This document shows, in pieces, positions 53,040-61,111 of a stretch of DNA of 64,000 nt. The position numbers and the translations under genes are program-made. How positions within the stretch are numbered: position 1 is the stretch's first letter; every line of letters begins with the position of its first letter. The DNA is taken from positions 5,890,001-5,954,000 of the forward strand of contig NZ_JAUSWW010000001.1 in the NCBI RefSeq assembly GCF_030815415.1, read 5' to 3'. Below the pieces are notes generated by a model, which searched no databases, was not told the origin of the DNA, and saw only the letters and a list, made by a program, of their open reading frames with translations. This stretch comes from Streptomyces canus (GTDB lineage Bacteria > Actinomycetota > Actinomycetes > Streptomycetales > Streptomycetaceae).

Positions 53040-53043
53040 CACC

Positions 53044-53328
53044 TTGGCGAATGCCGAGTCCTACTTCGAGGACACCGACGGCTTCCCCCTGGACATCGCC
53101 CACCACGGCGTCGTACTGGAAAAGCAGGGACGACTGGACGAGGCCCGCACCCGGTACGAGGAGGCGCACGCGTCCGGCGACTCCTTCGGCGCGTACCGCC
53201 TCGCCGTCCTCCTCGAAGCGCAGGAGAAGCCCGACGAGGCCACAACCTGGTACCGGACAGCCGCCGACATGGGCCACCCGGGCGCGAGGAAGGTCCTCGA
53301 CGGAAACCCGGATACGGTCAAGGAGTGA
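53044..53328 (+). pseudogene. C-terminal continuation of the Sel1-repeat protein, in another frame
   Basis: About 94 residues with no good start of its own. It reads LANAESYFEDTDGFPLDIAHHG, then LEKQGRLDEARTRYEEAHASGDSFGAYRLAVLLEAQEKPDEATTWYRTAADMGHPGARKVL, which continues the same Sel1/TPR-like repeats as the upstream gene. In this frame the reading before it (SRAAEALKRGWDRPDTLANAE) also looks natural, so a single insertion or deletion at 52990-53039 would join them into one protein of about 770 residues. Alternatively a TTG at 53044 starts a separate small gene. Its TGA overlaps the P450 GTG. Confidence 0.7.
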
Positions 53329-54614
53329 CCGACCAGCCCGCGCCCACCCGCCCCACCCCCGATCCCCCCGAGCTCTTCACCTGGGAGTTCGCGACCGACC
53401 CCTACCCCGCGTACGCCTGGCTCCGCGAGTACGCCCCCGTGCACCGGACGAAGCTGCCCAGCGGGGTGGAGGCCTGGCTGGTCACGCGTTACGCCGACGC
53501 CAAGCAGGCCCTCGCCGACCAGCGGCTCAGCAAGAATCCGGCGCATCACGCCGAGCCCGCGCACGCCAAGGGGAAGACCGGGATCCCCGGTGAGCGCAAG
53601 GCCGAGTTGATGACGCATCTGCTGAACATCGACCCGCCGGACCACACCAGGCTCCGTCGGCTCGTCAGCAAGGCGTTCACGCCCCGCAGGGTGGCCGAGT
53701 TCGCCGGCCGGGTCCAGGAGTTGACCGATCAGCTCATCGACCAGTTCGCGGAGAAGGGGTCCGCCGACCTCATCCACGAGTTCGCCTTCCCGCTCCCCAT
53801 CTACGCGATCTGCGACCTGCTCGGCGTCCCGCGCGAGGACCAGGACGACTTCCGGGACTGGGCGGGCATGATGATCCGGCACGGGGGAGGGCCGAGGGGC
53901 GGTGTGGCGCGGTCCGTCAAGAAGATGCGCGGCTATCTGCTGGAACTCATCCACCGCAAGCGCGAGGGGCTCCCGGCCGACCCCGTCCCCGGCGAGGACC
54001 TCATCTCCGGTCTCATCCGCGCCTCGGACCACGGCGAGCACCTCACCGAGAACGAGGCCGCGGCGATGGCCTTCATCCTGCTCTTCGCCGGCTTCGAGAC
54101 CACGGTCAACCTCATCGGCAACGGCACGTACGCGCTCCTCACCCACCCCGAGCAGCGCACCCGCCTCCAGGACTCCCTCGCCGCCGGGGAGACCGACCTC
54201 CTGGAAACCGGCGTAGAGGAGCTTCTCCGTTACGACGGTCCCGTGGAACTCGCCACCTGGCGCTTCGCCACCCGGCCGCTCACCATCGGCGGACAGGACA
54301 TCGCGCCCGGCGACCCCGTCCTCGTCGTACTCGCCGCCGCGGACCGGGACCCGGAACGGTTCGCCGATCCCGACGTCCTCGACCTCTCGCGGCGCGACAA
54401 CCAGCATCTCGGATACGGCCACGGCATTCACTACTGCCTCGGCGCCCCGCTGGCCCGTCTGGAGGGCCAGACCGCGCTCGCCACTCTCCTCACCCGGATG
54501 CCGGACCTCCGACTCGAGGTGGATTCGGCCGATTTGAGGTGGCGTGGGGGTCTCATCATGCGCGGACTGCGCACCCTGCCGGTCGAGTTCACGCCCACGA
54601 GCCGGGCCCGGTAA
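53325..54614 (+). CDS. Cytochrome P450 (CYP107-like)
   Basis: A 429-residue soluble P450. The oxygen-binding helix I motif is LLFAGFETTVN, the ExxR pair is in EELLRYDGPVE, and the heme-binding segment is YGHGIHYCLGAPLAR with the ligand C371. The first position of that signature is Tyr364 rather than Phe. Substrate and redox partner are unknown; no ferredoxin gene is adjacent and no biosynthetic cluster surrounds it. The GTG at 53325 overlaps the end of the upstream Sel1 fragment, and the AAGGAG there overlaps the start codon itself, so translation is probably by coupling. Confidence 0.92.
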   Translation: MTDQPAPTRPTPDPPELFTWEFATDPYPAYAWLREYAPVHRTKLPSGVEAWLVTRYADAKQALADQRLSKNPAHHAEPAHAKGKTGIPGERKAELMTHLLNIDPPDHTRLRRLVSKAFTPRRVAEFAGRVQELTDQLIDQFAEKGSADLIHEFAFPLPIYAICDLLGVPREDQDDFRDWAGMMIRHGGGPRGGVARSVKKMRGYLLELIHRKREGLPADPVPGEDLISGLIRASDHGEHLTENEAAAMAFILLFAGFETTVNLIGNGTYALLTHPEQRTRLQDSLAAGETDLLETGVEELLRYDGPVELATWRFATRPLTIGGQDIAPGDPVLVVLAAADRDPERFADPDVLDLSRRDNQHLGYGHGIHYCLGAPLARLEGQTALATLLTRMPDLRLEVDSADLRWRGGLIMRGLRTLPVEFTPTSRAR

Positions 54615-54700
54615 TCGGCTTCCCGTCGATTCCATGCGCGGCTTCGCGCCAACTCGCGTGTCCCCGCGGCTCCTTGCGAACATGACCAGCCCTCAACTCT

Positions 54701-54746
54701 GTGATCTTCACGTGATCTACGCGGCATTAACTTGTGACAAGTGATC
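54701..54746 (+). promoter_or_regulatory. GTGATC repeats and palindrome upstream of the first Rpf gene
   Basis: GTGATC occurs three times (54701, 54712 and 54741) and ACTTGTGACAAGT at 54730-54742 is a palindrome with 5-base arms and a TGA centre. This cluster lies about 90-130 bp before the Rpf-LysM gene and is likely to be its regulatory region. I could not identify the regulator. Confidence 0.45.
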
Positions 54747-54829
54747 GACTGCCGATACGTTCACGCATCAGCGCGGCGACTGTCTCCACCCGCCGCGCCG
54801 GTCACTGTTGTCTCGCGAAAGGCCTCCGC

Positions 54830-55753
54830 ATGCTCACCGGGAACGGTCGTCACCGTCGCCCCCGCCAGGCTCCGGCACTCCTCGTCGCGGCCGGAGTGAC
54901 CGGCTCCGCCATCGCGATCCCGCTTCTGGGCGCCACCGGCGCGAGCGCGGCCGAGGGGAGCACCTGGGACCAGGTCGCCAAGTGCGAGACCGACGGTTCC
55001 TGGAGTGCGAACAAGGGTGACGGCTATTACGGCGGGCTCAAGCTGTCCCAGGAGAACTGGGAGAAGTACGGCGGCCTCGACTACGCCACGAGTCCCGACC
55101 TCGCCAGCCGCAACCAGCAGATAGCCGTCGCCGAGAAGGTCCTCGCGGACCAGGGTGTCGGCGTCTGGGGCACCTGCGGTCTGCTGAACGGGCTGAGCAA
55201 GGACTCGGCCTCGGACGACGTCGACACCGGCGTCGGGAGCGGCACCCCGTCGGCGTCCGAAGAGTCGGACTCATCCGAATCGTCCGATTCCTCCACCTCG
55301 TCCGGACTCTCCAACTCCTCCGGATCATCCGACTCGTCGACCGGGTCCTCCGCCGACCGGAGCCCCTCGCCCTCGGCGTCGACCGAAGCGGACAACTCTT
55401 CCAAGTCGGACACCTCCGACCCTGGCGCCGAAGACTCACAGCCGTCCGACAGTCCATCCACAGCACCGACAAAGGGTGCCGAATCGGACAACTCATGGCA
55501 AGAAGGCGGCTCTTCGGCTCTCGTCGACACCGGCGCCCTCTCCGCCCCCAAGGAGAGCACCGGTCGGCACCGTGGCGCGAGCGCCGACGAGGGGTCCTAC
55601 ACCGTCCGCGACGGCGACACGCTCGCCTCCATCGCCGACTCCCTTGACGTCGACGGCGGATGGCGCCGGCTCTACACCGAGAACAAGCAGGTCATCGGCG
55701 CCGACCCGAGCAGCATCGAGCCCGGTCAGACCCTCGTACTCGGTAGCGAATAG
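54830..55753 (+). CDS. Secreted Rpf-domain + LysM protein (RpfC-like)
   Basis: A 307-residue secreted protein. The signal peptide runs to about residue 42 (PALLVAAGVTGSAIAIPLLGATGASA). The Rpf transglycosylase-like domain (STWDQVAKCETDGSWSANKGDGYYGGLKLS, containing the catalytic Glu) covers about 44-120. A long Ser/Asp/Glu-rich linker (about 130-255) follows, then a C-terminal LysM domain (YTVRDGDTLASIADSLDV). It cleaves peptidoglycan and promotes spore or cell resuscitation. The ATG at 54830 fits; longer frames to 54734 lack a signal. The gene next to the second rpf has the riboswitch; this one does not show it. Confidence 0.88.
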   Translation: MLTGNGRHRRPRQAPALLVAAGVTGSAIAIPLLGATGASAAEGSTWDQVAKCETDGSWSANKGDGYYGGLKLSQENWEKYGGLDYATSPDLASRNQQIAVAEKVLADQGVGVWGTCGLLNGLSKDSASDDVDTGVGSGTPSASEESDSSESSDSSTSSGLSNSSGSSDSSTGSSADRSPSPSASTEADNSSKSDTSDPGAEDSQPSDSPSTAPTKGAESDNSWQEGGSSALVDTGALSAPKESTGRHRGASADEGSYTVRDGDTLASIADSLDVDGGWRRLYTENKQVIGADPSSIEPGQTLVLGSE

Positions 55754-55918
55754 GGCGAAAACCCCTGGAGAATGCCGGGAGTTCACTCCACACTTCGCAT
55801 CAAATGTCCGGTTTGATGAAAGTGTGGGATGAGTCTCAGAAGCCCTGATCGTCTTTGAAATTCGGCGGATTCCCTGTCTACGGTCGACACCGCTCGTCAC
55901 CACGAGCCCCGGCTGCCG

Positions 55919-56114
55919 CAACGCCGAATCCTGCCAGCGGCCGTACGGGAACAGTCGTCGCGTCAAGCGCCGTAGGCAGGAGCGGGGGACCCAAGGTAAG
56001 TGCCGGGCCCAGCAGTTCACGCTGGACCGGCTTGGGGTGAAGTCGCGCATCGCGAGATGCGCGGCCGGGCAACTCAACCGGCCCGAACCCGACAGCTCAC
56101 CTCGCAGGCGTCGG
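55919..56114 (+). ncRNA. ydaO-type c-di-AMP riboswitch upstream of rpfA
   Basis: The leader contains the conserved words of the ydaO/yuaA riboswitch in order: CGCCGAATCCTGCC (55922-55935), GAGCGGGGGACCCA (about 55980-55993), TTGGGGTGAA (about 56032-56041), CCGAACCCGACAGCTCACCTCG (56082-56104, cited here in parts) and GCAGGCGTCGG. The outer stem ACGCC (55921-55925) pairs with GGCGT (56107-56111). The riboswitch lies 15 bases before the rpfA ATG. From family knowledge this class binds cyclic di-AMP and turns expression off. The remaining gap 55754-55918 holds the promoter region. Confidence 0.88.
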
Positions 56115-56128
56115 TGAGGGGATCCACC

Positions 56129-56815
56129 ATGCTGTTTTCCGCCAAGGGCAAGCACCGTCGCCCGTCCAAGGCCACCCGCGCCGCCGCGCTCGCCGGAGTC
56201 ACCGGTGTCGCCATCGCCGCCCCGCTGCTGGCGGCCGGCAACGCCTCCGCCGCCACCGCCTCCGAGTGGGACACCGTCGCCCAGTGCGAGTCGGGCGGCA
56301 ACTGGGCCATCAACACCGGCAACGGCTACTACGGCGGTCTGCAGTTCTCCGCCTCCACCTGGGCCGCGTACGGCGGCACCGCGTACGCCGCGCAGGCCAA
56401 CCAGGCCACCAAGGCCCAGCAGATCGAGATCGCCGAGAAGGTCCTCGCGAGCCAGGGCAAGGGTGCCTGGCCGTCCTGCGGCGTCGGCCTGTCGAGCGCG
56501 AGCTACAACGGCGGCGGCTCGTCGAGCTCCTCGGGCAGCTCCTCCAGCGACAGCGGCACCAGCACCCGCTCCTCCGAGCAGCAGGCCTCCCGCTCCTCCG
56601 AGCGCCCGGCCGCCAAGAAGACCGTCACCACCCCGACCGGCAAGAAGGTCAAGAAGGGTGACGGCGAGTACAAGGTCGTCAAGGGTGACACCCTCAGCTC
56701 CATCGCCGAGGAGCACGACGTCAAGGGCGGCTGGCAGAAGGTGTTCAAGCTGAACAAGGACATCGTCAGCGACGCCGACTTCATCTACCCGGGCCAGCAG
56801 CTGCACCTCAAGTAG
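56129..56815 (+). CDS. rpfA: Resuscitation-promoting factor, Rpf + LysM (RpfA-like)
   Basis: A 228-residue secreted cell-wall hydrolase. The signal peptide (to about 42) is AALAGVTGVAIAAPLLAAGNASA; the Rpf domain is TVAQCESGGNWAINTGNGYYGGLQFSASTWAAYGG (catalytic Glu in QCESGG); a Ser-rich linker; then LysM (EYKVVKGDTLSSIAEEHDVKGG) at the C-terminus. It acts on peptidoglycan outside the cell during spore germination and exit from dormancy. The ATG at 56129 has GAGGGG seven bases upstream. The c-di-AMP riboswitch in its leader controls it. A T-rich hairpin terminator follows. Confidence 0.92.
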   Translation: MLFSAKGKHRRPSKATRAAALAGVTGVAIAAPLLAAGNASAATASEWDTVAQCESGGNWAINTGNGYYGGLQFSASTWAAYGGTAYAAQANQATKAQQIEIAEKVLASQGKGAWPSCGVGLSSASYNGGGSSSSSGSSSSDSGTSTRSSEQQASRSSERPAAKKTVTTPTGKKVKKGDGEYKVVKGDTLSSIAEEHDVKGGWQKVFKLNKDIVSDADFIYPGQQLHLK

Positions 56816-56935
56816 CAGCTGCACCACGACCAAGGGTCCGCGGCACTCGAGCAGGACCCGGCTGAACCACAGCGCCCTCACATCCGTGGTCCTCATACTG
56901 AAGGCCTCGTGAGGGTCCCCCCGTCCCCACGGGCT

Positions 56936-56983
56936 CCCCGCTCCGGTGCGTTTTCCCCCGTACGCACCGGGGCGGGGTTTTTT
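56936..56983 (+). terminator. Intrinsic terminator with T-run after rpfA
   Basis: A 15-base stem (arms 56936-56950 and 56963-56977, one T-G pair, left arm CCCCGCTCCGGTGCG), 12-base loop and a run of six Ts (56978-56983). This is a classical factor-independent terminator, unusual for a Streptomyces. The rest of the 359-base gap to eno (to 57174) holds the eno promoter region, with no gene seen. Confidence 0.9.
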
Positions 56984-57174
56984 CTGCGCCGGTTTCCGCG
57001 CCGGATCTGCCAGGTTTCCGAAACCGTCTTTGTTCCGTTCGAAAACAATTTACTCTCGGTTCTGTCCACGGGGCGGTCCGCACGGTGGCCGATCGCCCGG
57101 AGCCGGTTAGGCTCGTCTCGCAGAACACACCGCGGTCCCGGCGGACCGTGTCACATCCCAAGAAGGAGATGCTC

Positions 57175-58464
57175 GTGCCGTCCATCGACGTCGTCGTAGC
57201 CCGGGAAATCCTGGACTCCCGAGGCAACCCCACGGTCGAGGTCGAGGTCGGCCTCGACGACGGCAGCACGGGTCGTGCCGCCGTTCCCTCCGGTGCCTCC
57301 ACCGGCGCCTTCGAGGCCATCGAGCTCCGCGACGGTGACCCCAACCGCTACGGCGGCAAGGGTGTCGAGAAGGCCGTCCTCGCCGTCATCGAGCAGATCG
57401 GCCCGGAGCTCGTCGGCTACGACGCCACCGAGCAGCGCCTGATCGACCAGGCGATGTTCGACCTGGACGCCACCGACAACAAGGGCTCCCTCGGCGCCAA
57501 CGCCATCCTCGGCGTCTCCCTCGCCGTCGCCCACGCCGCCTCCGAGGCCAGCGACCTCCCGCTCTTCCGCTACCTGGGCGGCCCGAACGCGCACCTGCTG
57601 CCCGTTCCGATGATGAACATCCTGAACGGCGGCTCACACGCCGACTCCAACGTGGACATCCAGGAGTTCATGATCGCCCCGATCGGCGCGGAGTCCTTCT
57701 CCGAGGCGCTGCGCTGGGGCGCCGAGGTCTACCACACCCTCAAGAAGGTGCTGAAGACCAAGGGCCTGTCCACCGGCCTCGGCGACGAGGGCGGCTTCGC
57801 CCCGAACCTGGAGTCCAACCGCGCCGCCCTCGACCTCATCATCGAGGCCATCAAGCAGGCCGGCTACGTCCCCGGCGAGCAGATCGCGCTCGCGCTCGAC
57901 GTCGCCGCGTCCGAGTTCTACAAGGACGGCAAGTACGAGTTCGAGGGAAAGTCCCGCTCGGCCGCCGAGATGACCGAGTACTACGAGGAGCTTGTCTCCG
58001 CGTACCCGCTCGTCTCCATCGAGGACCCGCTGTACGAGGACGACTGGGCCGGCTGGAACACCATCACCGCGAAGATCGGTGACAAGGTCCAGATCGTCGG
58101 CGACGACCTGTTCGTCACCAACCCCGAGCGCCTGGCCCGTGGCATCGAGGAGGGCTCGGCGAACGCCCTGCTCGTCAAGGTGAACCAGATCGGCTCGCTG
58201 ACCGAGACCCTGGACGCCGTCGAGATGGCCCAGCGCAACGGCTTCAAGTGCATGATGTCCCACCGTTCCGGCGAGACCGAGGACGTCACCATCGCCGACC
58301 TCGCCGTCGCGGTGAACTGCGGTCAGATCAAGACCGGCGCCCCGGCCCGCTCGGACCGCGTCGCCAAGTACAACCAGCTGCTGCGCATCGAGGAGATCCT
58401 CGACGACGCCGCGGTGTACGCCGGCCGCTCCGCGTTCCCCCGGTTTCGCTCTGCGAACCAGTAA
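57175..58464 (+). CDS. eno: Enolase
   Basis: A 429-residue glycolytic enzyme that dehydrates 2-phosphoglycerate to PEP. The N-terminal motif is EILDSRGNPTVEVEV; the active-site region includes SGASTGAFEA, MMNILNGGSHADSNVDIQEFM, LALDVAASEF (metal Asp), SIEDPLYEDDW (metal Glu), VGDDLFVTN (metal Asp), LLVKVNQIGSLTE (catalytic Lys) and SHRSGETEDVTIADL. The GTG at 57175 has GAAGGAG just upstream; an ATG at 57169 sits too close to the same site. A 25-bp tandem duplication covers the end of the gene. Confidence 0.97.
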   Translation: MPSIDVVVAREILDSRGNPTVEVEVGLDDGSTGRAAVPSGASTGAFEAIELRDGDPNRYGGKGVEKAVLAVIEQIGPELVGYDATEQRLIDQAMFDLDATDNKGSLGANAILGVSLAVAHAASEASDLPLFRYLGGPNAHLLPVPMMNILNGGSHADSNVDIQEFMIAPIGAESFSEALRWGAEVYHTLKKVLKTKGLSTGLGDEGGFAPNLESNRAALDLIIEAIKQAGYVPGEQIALALDVAASEFYKDGKYEFEGKSRSAAEMTEYYEELVSAYPLVSIEDPLYEDDWAGWNTITAKIGDKVQIVGDDLFVTNPERLARGIEEGSANALLVKVNQIGSLTETLDAVEMAQRNGFKCMMSHRSGETEDVTIADLAVAVNCGQIKTGAPARSDRVAKYNQLLRIEEILDDAAVYAGRSAFPRFRSANQ

Positions 58465-58496
58465 GCACAGCCGCTCTGCGAACCAGTAAGCACAGC
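58447..58496 (+). repeat. 25-bp tandem duplication across the eno stop codon
   Basis: The 25 bases 58447-58471, which encode the end of enolase and its TAA stop, are repeated exactly at 58472-58496. The second copy is beyond the stop codon and is non-coding. It is a simple slippage duplication. Confidence 0.92.
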
Positions 58497-58606
58497 AAGG
58501 GCTGATCTCGGCAGGGCTAAGGCCTAGCCAGTCGTACGTACGTCCCCGCACCGGTCCCGTACCGTGTGCGGGGACGTACGCGCGTGTGTGAAGGAGGGGC
58601 GGGGAC

Positions 58607-59083
58607 ATGGCCGTCAAGGACCGGGACCGGTTCTCCACCGCGACCAGGATCCGGCTGCTCGGCGAGCAGACCGCGGCCCGGGTCTACCGTTCCCAGACCA
58701 AGCGGCAGGCCCGCCGCTCCCGGCTGACCGGCCGGGCGGCACTGCTCGCGCTGGTCCTGTGCTCGCTGATCGTCGCGCTCGCCTATCCGATAAGGCAGTA
58801 CGTCTCCCAGCGCGCCGAGATCGCGGACCTCCAGCGGCAGCAGGAACAGGCCCGGCAGCGGGTCGAGCAGCTGCGGGACCAGAAGGCACGCTGGCAGGAC
58901 GACGCGTACGCCGAGCAGCGGATCCGCGAGCGGCTCCACTACGTGATGCCGGGGGAGACGGGGTTCATCGTCGTCGACCCGGGCTCGGCGCGGCAGTCGC
59001 GGGCCGACCTGGGGGCGGCCGACCGCCCCTGGTACTCCAACGTCTGGGACGGGGTCGACAAGTCCGACGCCTCCGACCAGTGA
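58607..59083 (+). CDS. divIC: Septum formation initiator DivIC/FtsB family
   Basis: A 158-residue bitopic membrane protein. A basic N-terminal cytoplasmic part of about 42 residues is followed by one membrane helix (about 44-62, AALLALVLCSLIVALAYPI), an extracytoplasmic coiled coil (QRAEIADLQRQQEQARQRVEQLRDQKARW) and the family motif RIRERLHYVMPGETGFIVV. It works with DivIB/FtsQ and FtsL at the division septum. The ATG at 58607 has AAGGAGGGG upstream. It lies between eno and the ppx-like gene, a conserved Streptomyces order. Confidence 0.93.
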   Translation: MAVKDRDRFSTATRIRLLGEQTAARVYRSQTKRQARRSRLTGRAALLALVLCSLIVALAYPIRQYVSQRAEIADLQRQQEQARQRVEQLRDQKARWQDDAYAEQRIRERLHYVMPGETGFIVVDPGSARQSRADLGAADRPWYSNVWDGVDKSDASDQ

Positions 59084-59128
59084 ACCGACCTTTTCCGCAG
59101 TAAGACAGCAGAGAGACTTTCGTACGGC

Positions 59129-60691
59129 ATGGAAACGCCCCCGCCGACCACCGAGCGCACCGAGCCCACCGACGCCGACGTCGAGGCCTTCAAGCAGCAG
59201 CTCGGGCGTCCGCCGCGCGGCCTGCGCGCGATCGCGCACCGCTGTCCGTGCGGCCAGCCGGACGTGGTGGAGACGGCCCCCCGGCTCCCCGACGGCACGC
59301 CCTTCCCGACGACGTACTACCTGACGTGCCCGCGCGCCGCCTCGGCGATCGGCACGCTGGAGGCGAACGGCGTCATGAAGGAGATGACGGAGCGGCTCCA
59401 GAGCGACCCGGAGCTCGCCGCCGCCTACCGTGCCGCGCACGAGGACTACATCGCGCGCCGTGACGCCATCGAGGTCCTGGAGGGCTTCCCGAGCGCGGGC
59501 GGCATGCCGGACCGGGTGAAGTGCCTGCACGTTCTGGTGGGGCACTCCCTGGCCGCGGGGCCCGGTGTGAACCCGCTGGGCGACGAGGCGATCGAGATGT
59601 TGCCGGAGTGGTGGCGCAAGGGTCCGTGCGTGCAGCCGCTCGTGGCTCCCGACCCGGCGGACGAGCTGCCGGGCGCGGAGGGCGTGGTCTCCGATCCCGC
59701 CGAGGCCCGCAGCGGCTCCTTCGCCGACGCCCCGCCGGCCCCCGAGGGGTTCAGCCGGGTCGCCGCGGTGGACTGCGGTACGAACTCCATCCGCCTCCTC
59801 GTCGCGGACGTCAACCCCGCCACCGGTGAGCTGCTGGAGCTGGACCGGCGGATGACGATCGTGCGGCTCGGCCAGGACGTGGACCGGACCGGCAGGCTGG
59901 CCCCGGAGGCGCTGGAGCGGACGTTCGCGGCCTGCCGGGAGTACGCGGACGTGATCCGTGAGCTGGGCGCCGCCACGGTGCGGTTCGTCGCCACCTCGGC
60001 CTCCCGGGACGCCTCGAACCGGGACGAGTTCGTCCAGGGCGTGGTCGGCATCCTCGGTGTCGAGCCCGAGGTCATCTCCGGTGAGCGGGAGGCGGAGTTC
60101 TCCTTCATGGGCGCCACCAAGGAGCTGACCGGCCACGACGGGTTCGCCGAGCCGTATCTCGTCGTGGACATCGGCGGCGGCTCGACGGAGTTCGTGGTCG
60201 GGGACGACCGGGTGCGTGCCGCCCGTTCCGTGGACATCGGCTGTGTGCGGATGACCGAGCGGCATCTCGTCCAGGACGGGGCCGTGACCGACCCGCCCTC
60301 GGAGGCGCAGATCGCCGCCATGCGCGCCGACATCGAGGCCGCCCTCGACCTCGCCGAGGAGTCCGTGCCGCTGCGTGAGGCGCGCACGCTGGTGGGGCTC
60401 GCCGGGTCCGTGACCACCGTGTCGGCGATCGCGCAGGAGCTGCCCGCGTACGACTCGGTCCGTATCCATCACTCCCGGGTCTCCCGTGAGCGGGTCCGCG
60501 AGATCACCGAGTGGCTGCTGCGCTCGACGCACGCCGAGCGCGCGGCCGTGCCCTCCATGCACCCCGGGCGCGTGGACGTCATCGCCGCGGGGGCTCTCGT
60601 ACTGCTCTCGATCATGGAGCGGACCGGGGCCGAGGAGGTCGTCGTGAGCGAGCACGACATCCTCGACGGCATCGCCTGGTCGATCACGTAG
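59129..60691 (+). CDS. DUF501 domain fused to Ppx/GppA phosphatase
   Basis: A 520-residue reading frame with two domains. Residues about 18-168 are DUF501 (QQLGRPPRGLRAIAHRCPCGQPDVV, TTYYLTCPRAASAIGTLEANGVM, LPEWWRKGPC). A Pro/Glu-rich linker of about 40 residues leads to a Ppx/GppA exopolyphosphatase/pppGpp phosphatase domain from about 208 (VAAVDCGTNSIRLLVADV, VDIGGGSTEFVVG, VGLAGSVTTVSAIA). In actinobacteria these are normally separate neighbouring genes. There is no stop between them here. An internal GTG near 59686 with GGAGGG upstream could still produce a free Ppx. The ATG at 59129 is used. A hairpin follows the stop. Confidence 0.87.
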   Translation: METPPPTTERTEPTDADVEAFKQQLGRPPRGLRAIAHRCPCGQPDVVETAPRLPDGTPFPTTYYLTCPRAASAIGTLEANGVMKEMTERLQSDPELAAAYRAAHEDYIARRDAIEVLEGFPSAGGMPDRVKCLHVLVGHSLAAGPGVNPLGDEAIEMLPEWWRKGPCVQPLVAPDPADELPGAEGVVSDPAEARSGSFADAPPAPEGFSRVAAVDCGTNSIRLLVADVNPATGELLELDRRMTIVRLGQDVDRTGRLAPEALERTFAACREYADVIRELGAATVRFVATSASRDASNRDEFVQGVVGILGVEPEVISGEREAEFSFMGATKELTGHDGFAEPYLVVDIGGGSTEFVVGDDRVRAARSVDIGCVRMTERHLVQDGAVTDPPSEAQIAAMRADIEAALDLAEESVPLREARTLVGLAGSVTTVSAIAQELPAYDSVRIHHSRVSRERVREITEWLLRSTHAERAAVPSMHPGRVDVIAAGALVLLSIMERTGAEEVVVSEHDILDGIAWSIT

Positions 60692-60730
60692 CCCTCTGCT
60701 GAGCAGGCAGAACAACGTATGAGCACGTCT

Positions 60731-60752
60731 GAGGGGCCCTTCGGGGCCCCTC
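60731..60752 (+). terminator. Tetraloop terminator after the ppx-like gene
   Basis: A perfect 9-base stem (GAGGGGCCC/GGGCCCCTC) closed by a TTCG tetraloop, 40 bases after the stop. It ends the divIC-ppx transcript. Confidence 0.85.
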
Positions 60753-60855
60753 CGTCGCGTGCCGTCGGAAAAGTTCGTGAAGTTCTTCACAAGGAAATCG
60801 GTCCTGTGGGGCGACGAATGTGGCCCGGTTGACCCTTCCGGGGTCCCGACACCCC

Positions 60856-60871
60856 TGTGAACACGTTCAAA
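60856..60871 (+). promoter_or_regulatory. Rex-type operator upstream of ndh
   Basis: TGTGAACACGTTCAAA matches the Rex operator pattern TGTGAAC-N3-TTCACA with one mismatch (A for C at the third base from the end). Rex senses the NADH/NAD+ ratio and controls respiratory genes in Streptomyces, including an ndh gene by established knowledge. The site lies in the 420-base gap 60692-61111, about 240 bp before the ndh start; the rest of this gap has the ppx terminator and no supported gene. Confidence 0.7.
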
Positions 60872-61111
60872 ACAGCGAGATGCGGACCCTCTGCGAGGGG
60901 GTCGCGCGAGATCGTTTCGAAGGTCTCACGAAGCCTCCGAAAGCCCGGAGAGGCAGCTCACGCGGCATTGACAACGGCCCGCCCTACACACCGGTTCCCG
61001 GTCCGCGCCATGACCTGGATCACGCGAGTCGCGGAGGATAACACACACCCCGTCGGAGCTTGTGAAGGGGCGCACGAGCGACCCCCCTGGGGCGGGTGGA
61101 TACTCGATGGC

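Noticed and set aside
51000..54614. A secondary-metabolite cluster around the cytochrome P450
   Set aside because: The neighbours are an NTPase and Rpf genes; no PKS, NRPS, terpene or tailoring genes are in the window.
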